DNA of 64,000 nucleotides from an uncultured Prevotella sp. GTDB taxonomy: Bacteria > Bacteroidota > Bacteroidia > Bacteroidales > Bacteroidaceae. Position 1 is the stretch's first letter. The number at the start of each line of letters is the position of its first letter. This document shows positions 61,882 through 64,000 of the stretch, piece after piece. The stretch covers positions 1-64,000 of the forward strand of contig CAKQCV010000010.1 in NCBI GenBank assembly GCA_934217675.1, written 5' to 3'. The position numbers and the translations under genes are program-made. Below the pieces are notes generated by a model that was not told the origin of the DNA, made no database searches, and saw only the letters and a program-made list of their open reading frames with translations.

Positions 61882-64000
61882 ATGCCTATGAATGAACAAG
61901 CGCCACAGCAGTGGAACAAATTCTACCTAAAGGATGTGTCGTTCAAGAATCTGATGACACACCGCATATTTAATGTGCTTATTATAGCAAACCCCTACGA
62001 TGCCTTTATGCTTGAGGATGACGGGCGTGTTGACGAGAAAATATTTAATGAGTATACCGAATTGGGACTGCGCTACCCGCCTACATTTACTCAAGTGAGT
62101 ACAATGATGGAAGCATCCGAAGTGCTGTCCACGACAAGTATCGACCTTGTTATCTGCATGCCGGGAAATGCCGACAACGATGCTTTTACCGTGGCAAGAG
62201 CCGTGAAGCTTGAGTTTCCAGACATCCCTTGCGTTGTGCTTACACCATTCTCCCACGGAATAACGCGGCGCATGGAGAATGAAGACCTGTCTATCTTTGA
62301 ATATGTATTTTGCTGGTTAGGAAACACTAACCTCATTCTTTCCATAATAAAACTCATCGAAGACAAGATGAATCTTGAGCATGATATTGACGAAGCTGGC
62401 GTACAGATGATTTTGCTCGTAGAAGACAGTATCAGGTTCTATTCTTCCATCCTGCCCAATCTTTACAACTATATTCTTGCCCAAAGCCAAAGGTTTGCCA
62501 CTGAAGCCCTGAACCCTCACTCTGCCACTCTGAGAATGAGAGGAAGACCAAAGGTGGTACTGGCAAGAACATACGAAGAAGCAATGGATTATTACTTGCG
62601 TTTCCCCGACAACACTCTTGGAGTTATCAGTGACTGCCGTTTTCCTAAAAATGGAGAAAAAGATTCAGAGGCTGGTCTTAAACTACTGCGCAAGATTAGA
62701 GCGAACGACCCTTTTTTACCACTAATTTTGGAGAGTAGTGAGTCGGAGAACCGTGAAAAAGTAGACATTCCTGGTGTGAGATTCATCGACAAGAACTCAA
62801 AAAAGATGAATATCGACCTGCGCAACCTGATGGCAGACCACATGGGATTTGGAGACTTTGTATTCCGCGACCCGAAAACACACGAGGAAATTAGGCGTAT
62901 ACATAATTTGAAAGAGCTGCAAGACAATATCTTCAGTATTCCGAATGACTCTATGCTCTACCATATATCCCGTAACCACATGAGCCGTTGGTTGTGTGCA
63001 AGAGCAATATTCCCTGTATCCGAGTTCTTGAAAACCGTAACTCTTGAAAAGTTGAAAGACGTTGACGCCCACCGACAGATAATATTCGACGCCATTGTGC
63101 AATATAGACACATGAAGAATGTGGGCACGGTTGCCGTGTTCAAGCGCGACCAGTTTGATGCTTACAGCCACTTTGCAAGAATAGGCGATGGCTCGCTCGG
63201 TGGAAAAGGGCGTGGACTGGCGTTTCTTGACCACATAATCAAATCGCATCCTGAGTTCAACGATTTTGATGGAGTTAAAGTATCTATCCCGAAGACTGTC
63301 GTTCTGTGTACCGATGTGTTCGACCAGTTTATGGACAACAACAACCTTTATCAGATAGCACTAAGCGATGCTCCCGATGAGAAAATACTTGACGCTTTTC
63401 TAAAAGCTCAGCTTCCCGACCAGTTCATTGACGATTTCATGACTTTCTTCGATGCAACGCAACACCCAATAGCAATACGCTCCAGCAGTTTGCTTGAAGA
63501 CTCTCATTATCAACCTTTCGCCGGGATATACTCCACTTACATGATTCCGTATCTGGAAGACAAGCAGGAAATGCTGCGCATGCTCGCTGCAGCAATAAAA
63601 AGCGTTTATGCATCTGTCTACTATAAAGACTCAAAGGCTTACATGACAGCTACGAGCAATGTCATCGACCAGGAGAAGATGGCTGTGATACTGCAAGAGG
63701 TTGTAGGAAAGCAATATGGCGACAGGTTCTATCCAAACTTTAGCGGTGTGTTGCGCTCGATAAACTACTACCCTATCGGATACGAGAAATCTGAAGAGGG
63801 AATAGCAAGCCTTGCTCTCGGACTCGGAAAATATATCGTTGACGGTGGACAGACCTTACGTGTGAGTCCATATCATCCCGACCAGGTGTTGCAAACCAGC
63901 GAGATGGAAATTGCACTTAGACAAACACAAACGCGCTTCTATGCTCTCGACATGAAACATGTGGGCGAAGATTTTAAGGTTGACGACGGTTTCAACATAC
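61882..64000 (+). CDS. PEP synthase-like protein with N-terminal receiver-like domains (3' end beyond the window)
   Basis: The frame is open from 61882 to the window edge (706 codons; the stop is not seen). Residues about 28-125 look like a degenerate receiver domain. Residues about 175-318 look like a second receiver domain that keeps the acidic pair Glu181-Asp182 (LLVEDS), a possible phosphoacceptor Asp251 (VISDCRF) and Lys304 (FIDKNSK). A PEP/pyruvate-binding ATP-grasp domain follows from about 430, with LGGKGRGL (about 439-446) and IAIRSSSLLED starting near 530. The phosphohistidine and PEP-binding parts, if present, would be beyond the edge. Similar long proteins annotated as PEP synthase are known in Bacteroidota; the receiver domains suggest regulation by phosphorylation. 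Met3 (61888) is an alternative start. Confidence 0.82.
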   Translation, partial: MPMNEQAPQQWNKFYLKDVSFKNLMTHRIFNVLIIANPYDAFMLEDDGRVDEKIFNEYTELGLRYPPTFTQVSTMMEASEVLSTTSIDLVICMPGNADNDAFTVARAVKLEFPDIPCVVLTPFSHGITRRMENEDLSIFEYVFCWLGNTNLILSIIKLIEDKMNLEHDIDEAGVQMILLVEDSIRFYSSILPNLYNYILAQSQRFATEALNPHSATLRMRGRPKVVLARTYEEAMDYYLRFPDNTLGVISDCRFPKNGEKDSEAGLKLLRKIRANDPFLPLILESSESENREKVDIPGVRFIDKNSKKMNIDLRNLMADHMGFGDFVFRDPKTHEEIRRIHNLKELQDNIFSIPNDSMLYHISRNHMSRWLCARAIFPVSEFLKTVTLEKLKDVDAHRQIIFDAIVQYRHMKNVGTVAVFKRDQFDAYSHFARIGDGSLGGKGRGLAFLDHIIKSHPEFNDFDGVKVSIPKTVVLCTDVFDQFMDNNNLYQIALSDAPDEKILDAFLKAQLPDQFIDDFMTFFDATQHPIAIRSSSLLEDSHYQPFAGIYSTYMIPYLEDKQEMLRMLAAAIKSVYASVYYKDSKAYMTATSNVIDQEKMAVILQEVVGKQYGDRFYPNFSGVLRSINYYPIGYEKSEEGIASLALGLGKYIVDGGQTLRVSPYHPDQVLQTSEMEIALRQTQTRFYALDMKHVGEDFKVDDGFNI

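Overview
The window looks like chromosomal DNA from a member of the Bacteroidales, most likely Prevotellaceae (Prevotella sensu lato). Signs seen directly are a SusC/SusD pair, Bacteroidota-type promoters (TTTG, about 19-20 bp, TAnnTTTG), C-terminal sorting-type tails on secreted proteins, a NigD-like lipoprotein, and an arginine operon with a Bacteroides-type transcarbamylase. Genus is inferred from gene content, not from an rRNA or marker search. Most genes are housekeeping; no phage, insertion sequence, CRISPR array, rRNA or tRNA gene was seen.

Layout. 1-160: one copy of a GCGCC-rich inverted repeat. 158-1797: cytidylate-kinase-like protein and a Bax-inhibitor-type membrane protein. 2079-6699: arginine operon (argR, GNAT acyltransferase, argG, argC, argD). 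6813-9695: rpmH (51 aa), efp, a membrane glycosyltransferase, radC. 9825-14974: a SUF-type MIP18 protein, lpxH, then ackA-pta and a TlpA-argF' pair on the minus strand. The argF' product carries the features of N-succinylornithine transcarbamylase, so it probably completes the arginine pathway of the + strand operon. 14975-16646: an accessory-looking island with a second GCGCC inverted repeat, a tiny XRE-like regulator behind a 30-nt palindrome, and a long hairpin. 16647-18911: a secreted duplicated beta-helix protein.

19066-25504 is a tight operon that joins envelope and signalling functions: PASTA protein, rluD, ddl, an acyltransferase, a NigD-like lipoprotein, folP and the diadenylate cyclase cdaA. 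It is followed by a TPR-TM-AraC regulator, a 1051-residue secreted protein, a lipoprotein of unknown function and fba. 33685-36333 (minus) holds a DUF4831 protein and the NAD(P)HX repair enzyme nnr. 36421-37612 (plus) holds hpt and adk. 37753-44791 (minus) holds murF with a small membrane protein, and the set nadK, ABC exporter, TlpA, obgE, pgeF. 44966-50424 (plus) holds pdxJ, a DJ-1 family protein, ispD, recG and an M23/LysM endopeptidase. Next come a Lys/Ala/Cys-rich secreted protein and two glycosyltransferases on the minus strand.

53580-61687 (minus) is a pectin-type polysaccharide utilisation locus: a GH28 polygalacturonase, SusC, SusD and a secreted protein with a C-terminal sorting-type tail. 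The window ends inside a large PEP-synthase-like gene with receiver-like N-terminal domains.

The least explained material is intergenic. Two families of structured repeats occur: the GCGCC palindromes (13-141 and 15403-15518), and a TCCCTCA composite element present twice in opposite orientation (30707-30930 and about 53258-53484) with a remnant at 37705-37728. The XRE-like gene with its palindrome and hairpin is the most self-contained candidate for an undescribed small regulatory unit. No clearly new multi-gene system can be demonstrated from this sequence alone.
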